This document shows positions 1 to 11,314 of a stretch of 64,000 bases of DNA, piece by piece. Source of the stretch: Prinsepia uniflora (Eukaryota > Streptophyta > Magnoliopsida > Rosales > Rosaceae). The translations under genes and the position numbers were made by a program. Numbering within the stretch: position 1 is the first letter of the stretch; each line of letters opens with the position of its first letter. The notes under the pieces were generated by a model. That model did no database searches and had not been told where the DNA came from. It saw only the letters and a program-made list of their open reading frames with translations. Where the stretch lies: contig CM064873.1 in NCBI GenBank assembly GCA_032719365.1, positions 6,110,501-6,174,500 of the forward strand. Direction: 5' to 3'.

Positions 1-2947
1 CTCCGTCTCTTTCGACCAACAGCCCGCACCGCGACAACTTGGAGGGTATCAAAAAACATAAAAAGACTGTGAGTGGACAAAAATAAATAGTAAGTTCAGA
101 AAACAGTTATCAGAAAGACATTTATACCCTCCATTTTAAAAACCAATGCATGCATATAAAACTCATTCCATATCTGAGATAAGAAAACCATTATTGAAAA
201 CCAGAATCATTTCCTTTTCATTAAATCCTTAATTCAAATCCAGGGCCTTAGCCCAAAATCATAACTTCTCATCAAAGTACGGGAACTCAGCCCAAAGCTC
301 ATCAAATCCAAATCATCTAGGCCATTGCCCAAAATATCTGAAAACCAGTGAAAAACTAGTGAAAAACATCAATCAATCGAGTTGCTGGATCTCAAGTGCG
401 CCCGAGTCTTTAAACTCAAAACAATGCGCATAATCAGGTCTTCCCGAGATATCAACGAGTCTTTAAACTCAAAACACAATCAACAGGCCTCAGGGGATAT
501 CATAACCGAGTTTTTAAACTCAAAACATATACTGAGTCTTTAAACTCAAAACCTATACTGAGTCTTTAAACTCAAAACATATCAATCCAGGGCCCTCCCC
601 CGTCAATCAACCGAGTCTTTAAACTCAAAACCAGATCCAACTGTTTTTTTCCGTGTCTTTAAACCCAAAACCATTTTTTTCAATCAAGTGAAATCCATAG
701 AAAATCCATATCCGAATTCGAAATAATGATTCCATAAGCCGGCATCCGGAATCATCATCCCGAACCCAAATCCAAAGTTTCCCTTTCAAGTTTCAAAACC
801 AAATCTGAAACATCATTTCCGAAATCCAGTTCCAAAACCGAAATCTCGTTTATCGAAATCTCATGAATAGGGCTCCAAGCCCGAAATCACTTTTCCGAAA
901 TCCATTTCAAACCATTGAAATCAAATCATAAATTAACTCCCGAAATAAAATCTTCAAAACCACGATGAAATCACAATATAAATCGGAAACTCGGAACAGT
1001 GCAAATACGTCAAAATCTCGAAATTTGTGCAAAATCGTAAATAATCATATTCATAAGCATAAACATAGAATCACGTGTAGAAAACAAATATGCATGCATC
1101 AAAAGTTTGAAAGCAAAGTCCACTCACAGACCATTAGCGTTGCCGCCTCGATACACGCACACTTATGCCGTTCCCGGCTATTCCGCTATCACTGGCTTTC
1201 CCGAACCTGTCCAAATCCCATAATAAGGTCACTAACTACTTCATAAAGCTTATACTAAAGCCCCGTAATTTTTCCGAATTTTTAACTATTTTTAATCGTG
1301 CCCTAAAACCTTCGAACATCCGGAAATATATCGAGACGATATCAAATCGACTCGAAACCAGTGCCAAAATATTCGTTACATCGAATACTTTAAAAGTCAT
1401 GTTGGAACCTTCCTTAAAAGACGTGCCATGCGCCCACATGCGCCATCCAAAGGGGCTCCGCGTGGGCCTCACGCGCGACTACTGTTCATCTTCAACCTTG
1501 GTTAAACTGGGGTTTGAACCGGTTTGGTTCAGGGCCGGCCCAGCCGGACCAGCGGTCACAGTTCTCCCTCGTTTTTCCATATTTTTCAATCCTATTTGTC
1601 CCAATAGCTTCGTCCTAACCTAACCAATTAATCTACTTACTGAAAACATGAAAAACAAGGTGAGAAAGTACCTCCCCGATCGAGTAAAAACCTTCGACTT
1701 TCCTCCTCTATGTTCTCGTGCTTCCGGCCATTTCTGTCCCTAGTTCCACATCCATTAGCTTTCTTTTGATGTCCAAAACCTCACCCAAATAACCAATTTG
1801 ATCAACTATCACTAAAACATAGCATGCCATTTTCGAATTCAAAAGAGACTTTCACGGGCTTTTCACTTACCGTCCATGTTAGGTCTCGAAACCAGTCTCT
1901 ATCCACTCCTAGCAACCTCCTGGACCTTACCCTAGCCACCAATTCGATCATCAAGCCTCGTAAGATGAGTTGCCATTTTGAAGGAAACAGGGCACCCAAG
2001 GTTTTTTCGCCTCCTTGAGCCGTCGTGGGCTCCACCGTGGCCACCACCACGTTCAACTCGATCTCCTCTCACTTTCTTAATCAGGCATCACCAGCAGTCG
2101 ATAAGATTTGAAGGGTGGTATGGATTGCATTCACGGGTCCCCTGTTTGTTTTTACCTCACGGGTTTGGACCGCCGTCCATGACCACTCCCTATGGTGGCA
2201 CCACCATTCTACTCACCATCCACTCTCTGTATTTCATTCACAAATCAGTGCCAAAGGATGAAGATCGAGGGACTTGGTGGAAGGATTCCCTCACGGTTGC
2301 ACCTACACTCTGTTTTCATCTCTCAAGCCCGTGCACCCATGTTTAAATGTTTAAAGACGGTGAGGAGGCTTCCAAATCCATCTAGAGGCAGCCAGGTGTC
2401 CAATTTTCCGTGGACACAATTCCCAAGACTTCCACATGTCCAATTGCAACAGGGCACAGCAAAAAGACCAAATTGCCCTTATCCTTGCAAATTACCATTT
2501 GGCCCCTCGTTTTCCTAGACCCATAACTTTATCGTCCGAACTCCAATTTATTCATGCCACCTGTCGTTGTAATCAAGAGATCGAGGTCTACCTAACGGTC
2601 CTTGAATTTTGTGAAAAGTCCATGTTGTTTTCAAAGTCAACGAATTGCCCCTTTTTAACCAAATTACCAAATTACCCTTGAACTTCCGAACGTCATAACT
2701 TTTTCCTCAAATGTCGGAATCGAATGTGCCACCTGTCTATGGACTCGTGGCATCCCAAACTACGTCATCGTCATCGGTCAAAGTCCATTTGACAGCCCGA
2801 ATGGAAAGTCAACATTTTTGCCCATTTTAGGGGAAAAATCGTCATTTCGCTCCGTCCGTCCGAACTCATCCAACTAATCACCGATTAACATCACTAATCC
2901 ATCATTATCCACTAATCTAATCCGGGTTTCCGGGACGGGTCGTTACA
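1..2947 (-). repeat. LTR, minus orientation, cut by the window's left edge
   Basis: The right end reads GACGGGTCGTTACA, the reverse complement of the TGTAACGACCCGTC start seen in the other LTRs here, so the LTR begins at 2947 and runs leftwards. The CTGTGAGTGGAC motif, the ATGCATGCAT motif and the arrays of GAGT-CTTTAA-ACTC all recur in the other LTRs. The left end lies outside the window, so it could be a solo LTR or the 5' LTR of an element extending left. CAGAA (2948-2952) is the expected target duplication. No gene is credible in it. Confidence 0.85.
404..672 (-). repeat. Array of short GAGT...ACTC hairpin units in the LTR
   Basis: About seven copies of a 14-bp unit GAGT-CTTTAA-ACTC are spaced irregularly, followed by a degenerate unit with CCC in the right arm. 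The arms are complementary. The same unit recurs in the LTRs at 29455-29650, 49445-49600 and 52318-52515. Confidence 0.7.
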
Positions 2948-3345
2948 CAGAAACCATAAATATGTCACAATATCAACCTACAACATAAATGCTCATGATT
3001 CGCCTCGAGTCTCATACTCGGAACATACACTAAGTATCCTTACTCAGTACCACGACTACGTGAATGCTAGGTGCCTTGAACCTTCACCTCATGTCCCCTA
3101 GAGCTCGGGGTACAAGCTAGCACACTTTTAACTAGTATTACGAGTGACGCGGGTGATCAATCACGTGGAGGCTGGTATGTGGCCATACAGACGGGTACAA
3201 GATACTAACGACTCCTAAGTGGGTTCTAGACATCTCAATCGTATCAATGCCCCGGAGGCTCATATGCAATGAAATATATGACTCGATACATACAACTATG
3301 CATACTCCGCATATCGTATTACACTATATCAGATTGACCGGATAA
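2948..3345. other. Host repeat segment, left part, interrupted by the solo LTR
   Basis: Positions 2948-3171 match 36260-36481 closely, with scattered substitutions, so this is a repeated but unclassified sequence. No open frame of interest. It ends in GATAA, the target duplication of the solo LTR, and resumes at 25243. It is probably an old LTR or other transposon remnant. Confidence 0.6.
3341..3345. repeat. Target-site duplication GATAA (left copy)
   Basis: GATAA directly precedes the LTR start at 3346 and is repeated at 25243-25247 directly after the LTR end, 21.9 kb away. This identifies the two ends of one solo LTR that was later split by two insertions. Confidence 0.85.
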
Positions 3346-4880
3346 TGTAACGACCCGTCCTGAATTTCAGGATTAGATTAGTAACTAATCATGATTAGTG
3401 AGGTTAATCCGTAATTAGTTGGGCGAAATCAGATGAACTGTGCAAAATGACCGTTTTGCCTTTAGGGGTGGGTAAAATGTTGACTTTTCATTCGGGCGGT
3501 CAAATGGACTTTGACCGATGACCATGACATATTTTGGGACGTCACGAGTTCATAGACAGGTGGCACGTTCAATTCTGACATTCGAGGAAGAAGTTATGAC
3601 GTTCGGAAGTTCAAGGGAATTTTGGTAATTTTGGTTAAAAGGGGCAAAATGTTGACTTTTGGACTGGGAGGTCCGATGGCCGAAGGTCAAGTACCGTTAT
3701 GTAGATCGGGATGATACGAATCCATAGACAGACGACACGCTGAAATCAGACTTCGAACGAGAAAGTTATAGGTCACGGAAGATCGATTTCACTATACACG
3801 TACTTCGAGGCGATGCTGATTTGGCACTATCTGATTGGGCAGATATTTTGAGTGGGTCCCATGGATGAGTGACAAGTGGCCAATCCCCTAAATTGTGGAT
3901 CTCATTAATTAAATAATATTAAATTAATTATTTTATAATCTAATCTTTCAACATTCAATCCTAGCCATCCATTTCAACTTAATCTCTCAATCCTCACCAC
4001 TCATCTCATCTATCTCTCTTATCTCATCTGATCTCACCATCTTCTTTGTTCTTCCTTACAAACCCGAAACCCATATACACCATTTTCTCCATTTTTCTTC
4101 AAAACACAAACTCACATACCACCACACCTCACCATCCATTATCTGAGCCGTGTGTGATCGTGAGAGAGTGTGAGGATAAGGATAATGACAAGGATGACGG
4201 TGGGACGGTGGTGGAGACGGCGGAAGAGCTCAACTCGCGAGGTAAGTTTCATTTCGAATTTTGAATATCCATTTTTAGTACGTTTTAGTCGAACCTAAGG
4301 ATTAGGTTATGTTTCTGGGGACCTTAGGAGAAGTTTAGGATTGTTTTTGAAGGTGAGGACGGCTTGGAATGGGTGGTGGACGGCGGAGGTACTCACCCCG
4401 GCCATGGCCGAGCTTGGAAGGTACAGGTTGAGTTTGTTTTTCAGTTTTTAACGTTTAAAATGGTAGGAAATAGGATTAGGAACATTTAGGAATGAAAATG
4501 GGACAAAATGGACCGAAAATAGTTGGGTTTAGGCCTTGAACCGGTCCAGGCCGGTTCGGCTGGTTCACACCAGTCGAACGAGGTTCAGCTGGAGGTTAGG
4601 GACGCGTGAACAGTGGCCGTGATCTCACGCGCAACACATTCTCTGGGCGTGTGCCTCACCTTTTTGGGAAGTCTTCAACACGTGAAATCTTCTATTCGAT
4701 GTAACGAACATTTTGGGACTGGTTTCGTGTCGATCAGACACCGTTTCGACAATGTTCGGGGCATCGGAAGGTTTCGGATCGGGATTAAAAATAGTTAAAA
4801 ATTTCAGAAAATTACGGGGCTTTAGTGGGAGGTTATTTAAGTAGTTATTAACCTTCTATTACAATTTGGACAGGTTTGGG
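3346..4880 (+). repeat. Solo LTR, segment 1 of 3
   Basis: This is the 5' part of the interrupted solo LTR. It includes the U3-like module (TTGACTTTT, GGTCAAA, TTTGACC), a degenerate copy of the 26-bp palindrome (3863-3886) and ends inside ACAGGTTTGGG where LARD1 inserted. The small open frame at 4046-4264 has no recognisable relatives and I do not call it. Confidence 0.85.
4876..4880. repeat. Target-site duplication TTGGG of LARD1 (left copy)
   Basis: TTGGG precedes the TG of the LARD1 5' LTR and recurs at 14280-14284 immediately after the CA of its 3' LTR. Confidence 0.93.
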
Positions 4881-5224
4881 TGTAATGACCCGTCCCGAAT
4901 ATCAGGATTGAATATTAATTAATTATGGTTTAAAATGACTAATCGGGGATTAGTTGAGTGAAATCGGACGAATTGTGCAAAATGATCGTTTTGCCCCTAG
5001 CGTGGGCAAAATGTTGACTTTTAGTTCGGGCGGTCAAACGGACTTTGATCGATGACTGTGACATAGTTCGGGACGTCACGAGTTCATAGACAGGCGGCAC
5101 GCCGAAATCGGAGATTCGACGACGAAGTTGTGGTCACGGGAGCGAAATCGATTAACCGAACGAACCGGGATTTCGATTAAAATATTATTAAATAGTGAAT
5201 AGTGATCAGAGTTTGTGAACACTT

Positions 5225-5250
5225 GGATGAGTGACAAGTGTCACCCATCC
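5225..5250. promoter_or_regulatory. 26-bp palindrome, LTR copy with one mismatch
   Basis: Left arm GGATGAGTGACA, spacer AG, right arm TGTCACCCATCC. One mismatch separates it from a perfect 12-bp inverted repeat. The same block lies at 11659-11684, 26605-26630, 38955-38980 and 44667-44692 and, perfectly, at 40263-40288 and 55421-55446. The TGACA half-site resembles sites bound by TALE homeodomain proteins, but no binding is shown. Confidence 0.6.
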
Positions 5251-5873
5251 CTTGTTTTGAGGCCCTAAATTGTGGAACATGTTTCCCATTAATCCATATT
5301 TTTTAATCATTCCTTATCATGCATTCTTCATCATCCGTCATCTTCATTTCTTCATTTATTTTCTTCAAAACCATATACCTCAATCCTACACAAACACCTC
5401 TCAATCATCATCCATTGCTTATGACCCGTGAACGAAAGTTGGAGAGGATGTTGAGACGAACCCAATGGTGGCCACGGTAAGGACCGTTGTGCACGGTGGT
5501 CGGAATTTTGGAAGGTAAAACCGTAGGATTCAAATTTTGGGTTTTTAATTTTGATGGTGTTGATCGATTCTAAGCTTAGGATGATGTTCTTTGAGCTCTC
5601 ACGAGCTTGTAGGTGCAATTTGGGACGAATTTGGACGTTGGAGGTGAACGGAATGATGATTGGAAATCTGGCCGAAACTTTGATTGGCCATAACTTAAAA
5701 TCCAGGTACTTTCTGAATTTTCTGGGTTAATATTTGGAATCCTTGGCTCGAGTAGATGGATTTACATAGGTAGAACGTCGAATTTGGTTGAGAAACGAGT
5801 GAGATATCGAAGTTTGAAGTTTGGGGCATCAATGGAGTTTTCCGGCGAGAAATTCCGGCGAGTTGCCGTCGAG

Positions 5874-6035
5874 TTGACTCGGTCTCCGGTGAGTTGACTC
5901 GTTGACCGGCGAGTTGACTCGTTGACTCTGACCCGTTGACTTTTGACTGTTGACTTACTGTCCATGATGATGTCAGCGTTGACTTTGATGACATCGTCGT
6001 TGACTTTTTGGTCACCATTTGACTAAAACTTTGAC
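5874..6035 (+). promoter_or_regulatory. Cluster of twelve TTGAC W-box cores
   Basis: Twelve TTGAC cores lie on the plus strand in about 160 bp, several inside repeats of GAGTTGACTC and CGTTGAC. TTGAC followed by C or T is the W-box bound by WRKY factors. The cluster is upstream of the proposed 5' splice site and duplicated at 12308-12469. Whether it works as an enhancer is inference. Confidence 0.55.
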
Positions 6036-6353
6036 TCGCGCGTGTGGGCGCGTGGGAGCGTATTTTTAGGTGGGACCAGGACTATTTTAAGGGTTTCGAC
6101 GATCTGGATCCAATGGCGGTGGTTTCGGGTCGATCGGAGATCGTTAAGTTAGTCAAATCAAGGGTTTTCACCTCGGGAAACGTGTACGAGACACGTTGAC
6201 CTTTCTGGAAAAATTTAGGGTTCTTAATATGGACTTGTATAGGTTAGTAGTAACCTTTGGATATGATTTGGACAGGCCAGGATGACCCGAAGAGGTCGGA
6301 TTAGCCCGAGGAGGCTTATGGCACGCATATCGAGGCGGCAGCTAGGACGGACT

Positions 6354-7672
6354 GTGAGTGGACTTTTGGTTTTCTAACCGTGATGCATGCATATATGATT
6401 TAAAATGCTTTATTATATGATTTGATATGCTTTGGCATGATTGGTATTTCAATTCGGTGATTTCTCGATTTTGTGATTATTATATTATTATATTCTGGCA
6501 CGATTTTCGAGAGATTATGAAATTGGTTAAAAATGATATTGTGGGCGTGAGAACCCAAGTAAATAATGATTTTGACTCGGATTTGGAGTTACATGTGAAT
6601 TTGATGATTTTTGTATTCTCGTGATTTTGTGATTATTTTAATCAGTCTTTCGGGCACGTTTTACGAGGAACGTGCAAATGATGTTTTGGGCTACGGCCCG
6701 AGATTGAAAATGATATTTGGACTCGAATTATGAGTTAGGAGTTGTTTTCATGGATTTACGTGATCGTGGCAACTCGGGTTTACGGTTGCACGAATTTACG
6801 TGAAATTGATATTTTGGGCTTGAGACCCAATGGAATTGTGATTTTGAATGGATTTGTATTTCCATGTGATGACATGATGATATTGATGATTTTCGGATTT
6901 ATAAAGTAAATCGGGACTTTGGTTATGTTGGGGCTGAGACCTTGTGTTGATATATGATTTGGTTTTTAATGCAACTGTTTTTCACTGGTTTTTGTGATGA
7001 TGATATGTTGCGGATAATTAGGGCTTTCGGGTGAAAATATGTTTTTTCCCCGGAGTGCACCCTGGAGATAACGCTCGCCTTCGGGATGGAAGTGTTTACC
7101 CCGAAGAGGTCACGTAGCACGATCTTTGTCTTGCAGCCCAGGGGAGGCTTGACTCAGATCAGATGTGCTGGATTACATGGATCGGTAAGTGATGTGTTCA
7201 CGAGATCCGGATCGTCGGCTGGTGAGGTTTTTCCCAGCGACGGATTGCTGACTGATGATGTGTTCACAGCAGCGGATGCTCGGATTTTGAGCGGTCCTTG
7301 AGCCTATTGATATGCACGCGTTGCAGGGATAAACGTGACTCAAAGCAACATGATATGGAAATAAGTCCCGTGGATTATGGAAAATGATTTTGAGGAAACC
7401 GTGGTTTAGCGGTTAAAATGATTTAAAGAAACTGTGAACTTTTTGAGATGTTAAACTGATTTGGTGAACATGAGTTTTTGTGGACCATGGGAAAATATGT
7501 TTTGATTTTATCGGTCCACTGTTCATACTTGAATGATTTCATACTATTACTCATGTTTTACGATATGCATGCAAGTTTGTGAAAACTGGAGGGTAAAAAT
7601 GTGTTTTGGTAAATGTATTTATCAAACTTTATTTTGTCCACTCACACCTTTTCTGTTTTGTTAACCCTTCAG
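6354..7672 (+). other. Candidate intron inside the LARD1 5' LTR
   Basis: The segment starts GTGAGT, a consensus plant 5' splice site, and ends with a pyrimidine-rich stretch, TTAAC and CCCTTCAG followed by GT, a good 3' splice site. GTGAGTGGAC at the start is the reverse complement of GTCCACTCAC at 7636-7645, so the two ends could pair. Equivalent pairs are found in most other LTRs here. Splicing is not demonstrated; the repeat copy is 12788-14106. Confidence 0.35.
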
Positions 7673-7848
7673 GTCGTGGCGCGTTGATCGAGGCTATTCC
7701 AGAGGTGGAGGTATGTGCGGGCACAGGCGCAAAAATTCCCTTGTCTGGCAGGTACTGAAGGGTAGTTTCGGACTTTCAGTTGACTTGTCAGACGGGAGCA
7801 GGACCGGGTACGGTTTTTGACGTCCAGTTGGGACGGGTCCTGTCAAAT

Positions 7849-7860
7849 TGGTATCAGAGC
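7849..7860 (+). other. LARD1 primer binding site, initiator-Met tRNA
   Basis: TGGTATCAGAGC lies three bases after the CA end of the 5' LTR. It is the usual plant retrotransposon primer site complementary to the 3' end of initiator methionine tRNA. Confidence 0.92.
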
Positions 7861-10800
7861 ACTAGGTTGCTGATGCTGTTGCCATGCCATACCTCTGGAA
7901 CGTGAGCCTCGTGCGCGACCTAGTGGTGAGATGGGTATATTAGGGTATTTGAGACCTTGTGATAGATTTCGGAATGTAATTGACCTTGGTTCGAGGGTTA
8001 GATGTTAATTTGTGTAATTACGACTTACTAATTGTCGAATCAGTATTCTTATGGGTCCCATGATTTATTGGATCCATAGGCTTGGAAGGTAGCACAATTG
8101 GGTAGGTTGGACCCACGATGAGAATATTCTCAGTAAATTCCTTGTGCGGAATGTGAGTTCCCAACGTCTAGAGTGTGTTGGTGTATCCTTAGGCTTTGTA
8201 AGTGGTATATGATGTGGTTCACCTGCAGTAATTTGCTAGGTGACTGGGTATGCCAGGGATGGCATGGATGAATGAGTCAAGAATTCGGTTAGGATTCGAG
8301 ATGAGTCATGGTAATATCTTAAGTCTCAGGAGCTGTCGGGTTTTGAGGAACCCTAGGTAGTAATCGCGGAACCCTAAGGTGGGATGTTTGGTTCGGAAAT
8401 GTGTGCTAGCGAGTGGTTTGACTCTTAATGACTTTTCGAAGTCGAGACCGAGTGACGATTGTGTCAGGTCTAGTCATGTCAGCTTTAGTGGTGGAACTGC
8501 AATCCACAGTCGGGGTTGGTACATGTCGATGGAATCCCAGAGTGGGGATACAGAGTAGTGTACGGGTACATGATTCCATTGGATGTGGAGTCTCGATACC
8601 GGTGTCTGGTGGTTAGGTCTGCACAATTCTGTGGCAGGCACTACTACTGAGTGGTTATGGAGAATCGGGGGACGTTCAGGGGACGTTTCATTTTCTCACA
8701 TGAGTTGTCAGGGTGATTGTACCCGGAGTTGTTAGGTACGAGGGAGGCAGAGTTTCTCCTATTCGAGCAGAGGTACGGGGTCGTCGCTTGTTATGAGCAG
8801 AGATCCAGAGTTGTCAGTTTTGCACACGGTGTGCTCATACTGATACTGTTGTCTGTGTGCTGGTGTTGGTGCCGGTGTTTGTGCTGACGATGAGTCACGA
8901 GTCGAGTTATGACTTTGTCGAGTTGGGTAGGTGCCCGTAACCAGTCTAAATGGGACACGTGGTTGGTGTCCGAAGTGCGTTGGTTTCAACATGGTTGGAC
9001 CTACAGAATCGTGAGAGGTTGTGTTTGAGGTGATAGGAGAATTGCGGGTTTTTCCGTATTGGGATTAGGTATTCTGAAGTCATCGGGGGTGATTTCTTAT
9101 TTTCTGCTTGGTGGCAGACGATGATGGGTTACATGGCATGGGGAGTGCAGCGAGTTTTGTTTGCATCCACGTAGGATGAGTACTGGTGTCATTGTTTTGG
9201 ATCATCCTTGGTTTTCCCTGAGTGGGATGGCAAGGGTAGATACGAGGTAATCAGTGAGAACCCATAGTCGCGGCGTGTCTCGTCGTTGACTAAACTGTTT
9301 AATTGTGGGTGTTGGTTGTCAAACGTTGTGACAGTACGCAAATGAGATGAGGGTGTAAGACCCTATGGTTCCTAGTAGTTAACTGTGTGGATCCTAGGTG
9401 AATCGGGTTTGTGATGTCGTGGACATTGGGCATTGTGACGATCTAGGATCGTGATGTTCATGGTTGGCAGACGTCGTGATGGATCTGGGTCGTGATCCTG
9501 ATGATCCAGTTGGGTAGAGAGTTTATCACTCTTACGTCGGTATGTGAGTCATAAAAGACGGGACTGAACTTCTTTTCGAAGTGGAGCCCCTTATGGTATG
9601 TTACTCGAGCGAGTAGGTTTCCGACGGGGTCGAATTTGGTCAGCCTTAGAGTTGTGACTGATGGGATTGGCTTCCCTATGAAGTCAACCGAGTATAGTGA
9701 ACTGGTAACCGATAGGTTCGGTTTTGGGTGTGTCCGAGTGGACGTGAACGAGATTTCGGGTTTTGGAACCGAATTTCTGGGTGACGATTCAGGATTCGAT
9801 TTTGGAACTTGAAAGTGGAATACTGGATTTGGGTGCGGAATGATTATTCCAAATGCTAGCTTACGGAATAATGATTTCGGATTCGGATTTGGTCATGGAT
9901 TAAAAATGTGATGTCTGGGTTTGGGTTCGGGATTTCTTACGAGATTGCGAATTCAGATTTGGAATTGGAACTAGAGGATGGGTGGAGTTTCGATTTGTCT
10001 ACTGCTGGTTTGAGCAAATGGACTCCATTATTGGAACGTATTTGGCTATGACCTAAGTGGTTGTAGTCTGGTCAAGGGATAGATGTATGTACCGTGTACA
10101 TGGTTTGGGGTACGATACTTTGCAGACTTGTGGTGGCCAGGGTTGATGTGAATCCCGGGAGAACTAGGCGTTCTTCCCTGTGGACACGTTGATGTGTCAT
10201 TTTGAGTGCTGTCATTTGGCGAGGTGTTTTTGGGTAGCATAGAACAAGGATTGTCGATGTTAGCTAAACCCTCAGGATTTTTACTTTTTCCTTACCTGGT
10301 TTGGGATCGACCATATTGGTCTATGGGTCGAGTACTGGGGTCCAGCTGTAGGATCTTGCTTGGTGTACGATGTGCTGTATCGTATGGACGAGGGTACTTG
10401 ATACTTAGTGACGGTACATGAGATGTACCAGTGATGTGTCGATAAATGTGTTGGTGCTTGGCTTAGTTCCAATACCATTGGTTTTGGTTGTGAACGTGAA
10501 CTGGACATTGAACACGATGCACTGGGCAGAGTGGTTCTGATGCATTCAGTGATTGTTTGAGCAGGTGCTCTTAGCCATGGTTGGCTAGAGTAACTCTAGT
10601 GTTGAGTTGTGTGATCACTGCTAGGCTGGTGTTCAACGTGTTCCAGTTACACCGTCTGATTGAGTGTGATGACGGTATGCGTATACTCAGGATGAGTGAG
10701 TTGGTGGTTGATGTGACCGCAAGTTGCTTTCCGGCGAGATGTTATCATGTCGTGACCTTACCAGCATCTGGGATCGCTGAGGGGGTGACAGTTGTGGTAA

Positions 10801-11301
10801 CTGCTGTAGGTATTAGTCGCAGGATTGAGTTTGCCCTGCGAGGGGAGATCATGTTGATGATCTTATGCTACATTGACGGACGTTGTAGTATGATGTGTTG
10901 TCACTGATTTGTTACTGATTGGCGCTTTACTAGGGTGGTAAAGCTTGGTGGTGACAGTATGGCTTGTGGTGACATATTGGTTAGTAGTGTCAGCATGGAC
11001 TGACAGGTGAGTTTTGGTGACTCTCTATGAGAGCGAAGGTCAGGGCACATTAGTGATTACGTGGGGCCGTCAAGCTGAAAGAGTCAGCTTAATGGTGACA
11101 TTGCCAATTTCTGGTGATCGATTTCACTCGAGGTGGTCGAGTGAAGTTAGTACGACGTGCATCAGTGATGTGACGTCTCAGTGCAGACGAGTTCTGTGTT
11201 GGCTAGTGGGTGTACATGTGTACACGCGATGTGAGGCCATTTGTTTTCCACTAGGTAGTTGTGGAATACGAGTAGTTGGAATTTCGGGGACGAAATTTTT
11301 T

Positions 11302-11313
11302 AAGGGGGGAAGG
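11302..11313 (+). other. LARD1 polypurine tract
   Basis: AAGGGGGGAAGG lies directly before the 3' LTR start at 11315, the position where plus-strand DNA synthesis is primed. Confidence 0.88.
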
Positions 11314-11314
11314 T

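Larger units (their letters stand above)
4881..7845 (+). repeat. LARD1 5' LTR
   Basis: Begins TGTAATGACCCGTCCC and ends GGGACGGGTCCTGTCA. The two ends are imperfect inverted repeats of each other, about 13 of 16 positions. Inside, in order: a W-box/bZIP module, a 26-bp palindrome (5225-5250), a dense TTGAC cluster (5874-6035), CTGTGAGTGGAC (from 6352), ATGCATGCAT, scattered short hairpins and GTCCACTCAC (7636-7645), then CCCTTCAG. Differences from the 3' LTR were noticed near 4986, 5068 and 6210. Small open frames are duplicated identically in both LTRs and are not genes. Confidence 0.93.
7846..11314 (+). other. LARD1 internal region, non-coding
   Basis: 3469 bp with no gag, protease, RT or integrase motif in any frame; the longest frames are about 100 codons and match nothing recognisable. 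Large parts are homologous to the reverse complement of LARD2 18216-21906 and LARD3 45201-48146. Examples are the terminal TGTACA...CCACNAGGTNGTTGTGGAATA block (11205-11272), a block around 9660-9960 and a conserved GAGCRGAGATCCAGAGTTGTC block near 8795-8815. Conservation without coding suggests a structural, packaging or regulatory role, or simply shared descent. Confidence 0.85.

Noticed and set aside
5352..6018. Open frames (also 11786-12452) conserved between two places
   Set aside because: They are conserved only because they lie in the two LARD1 LTRs; no family resemblance, and the main one is translated W-box repeats.
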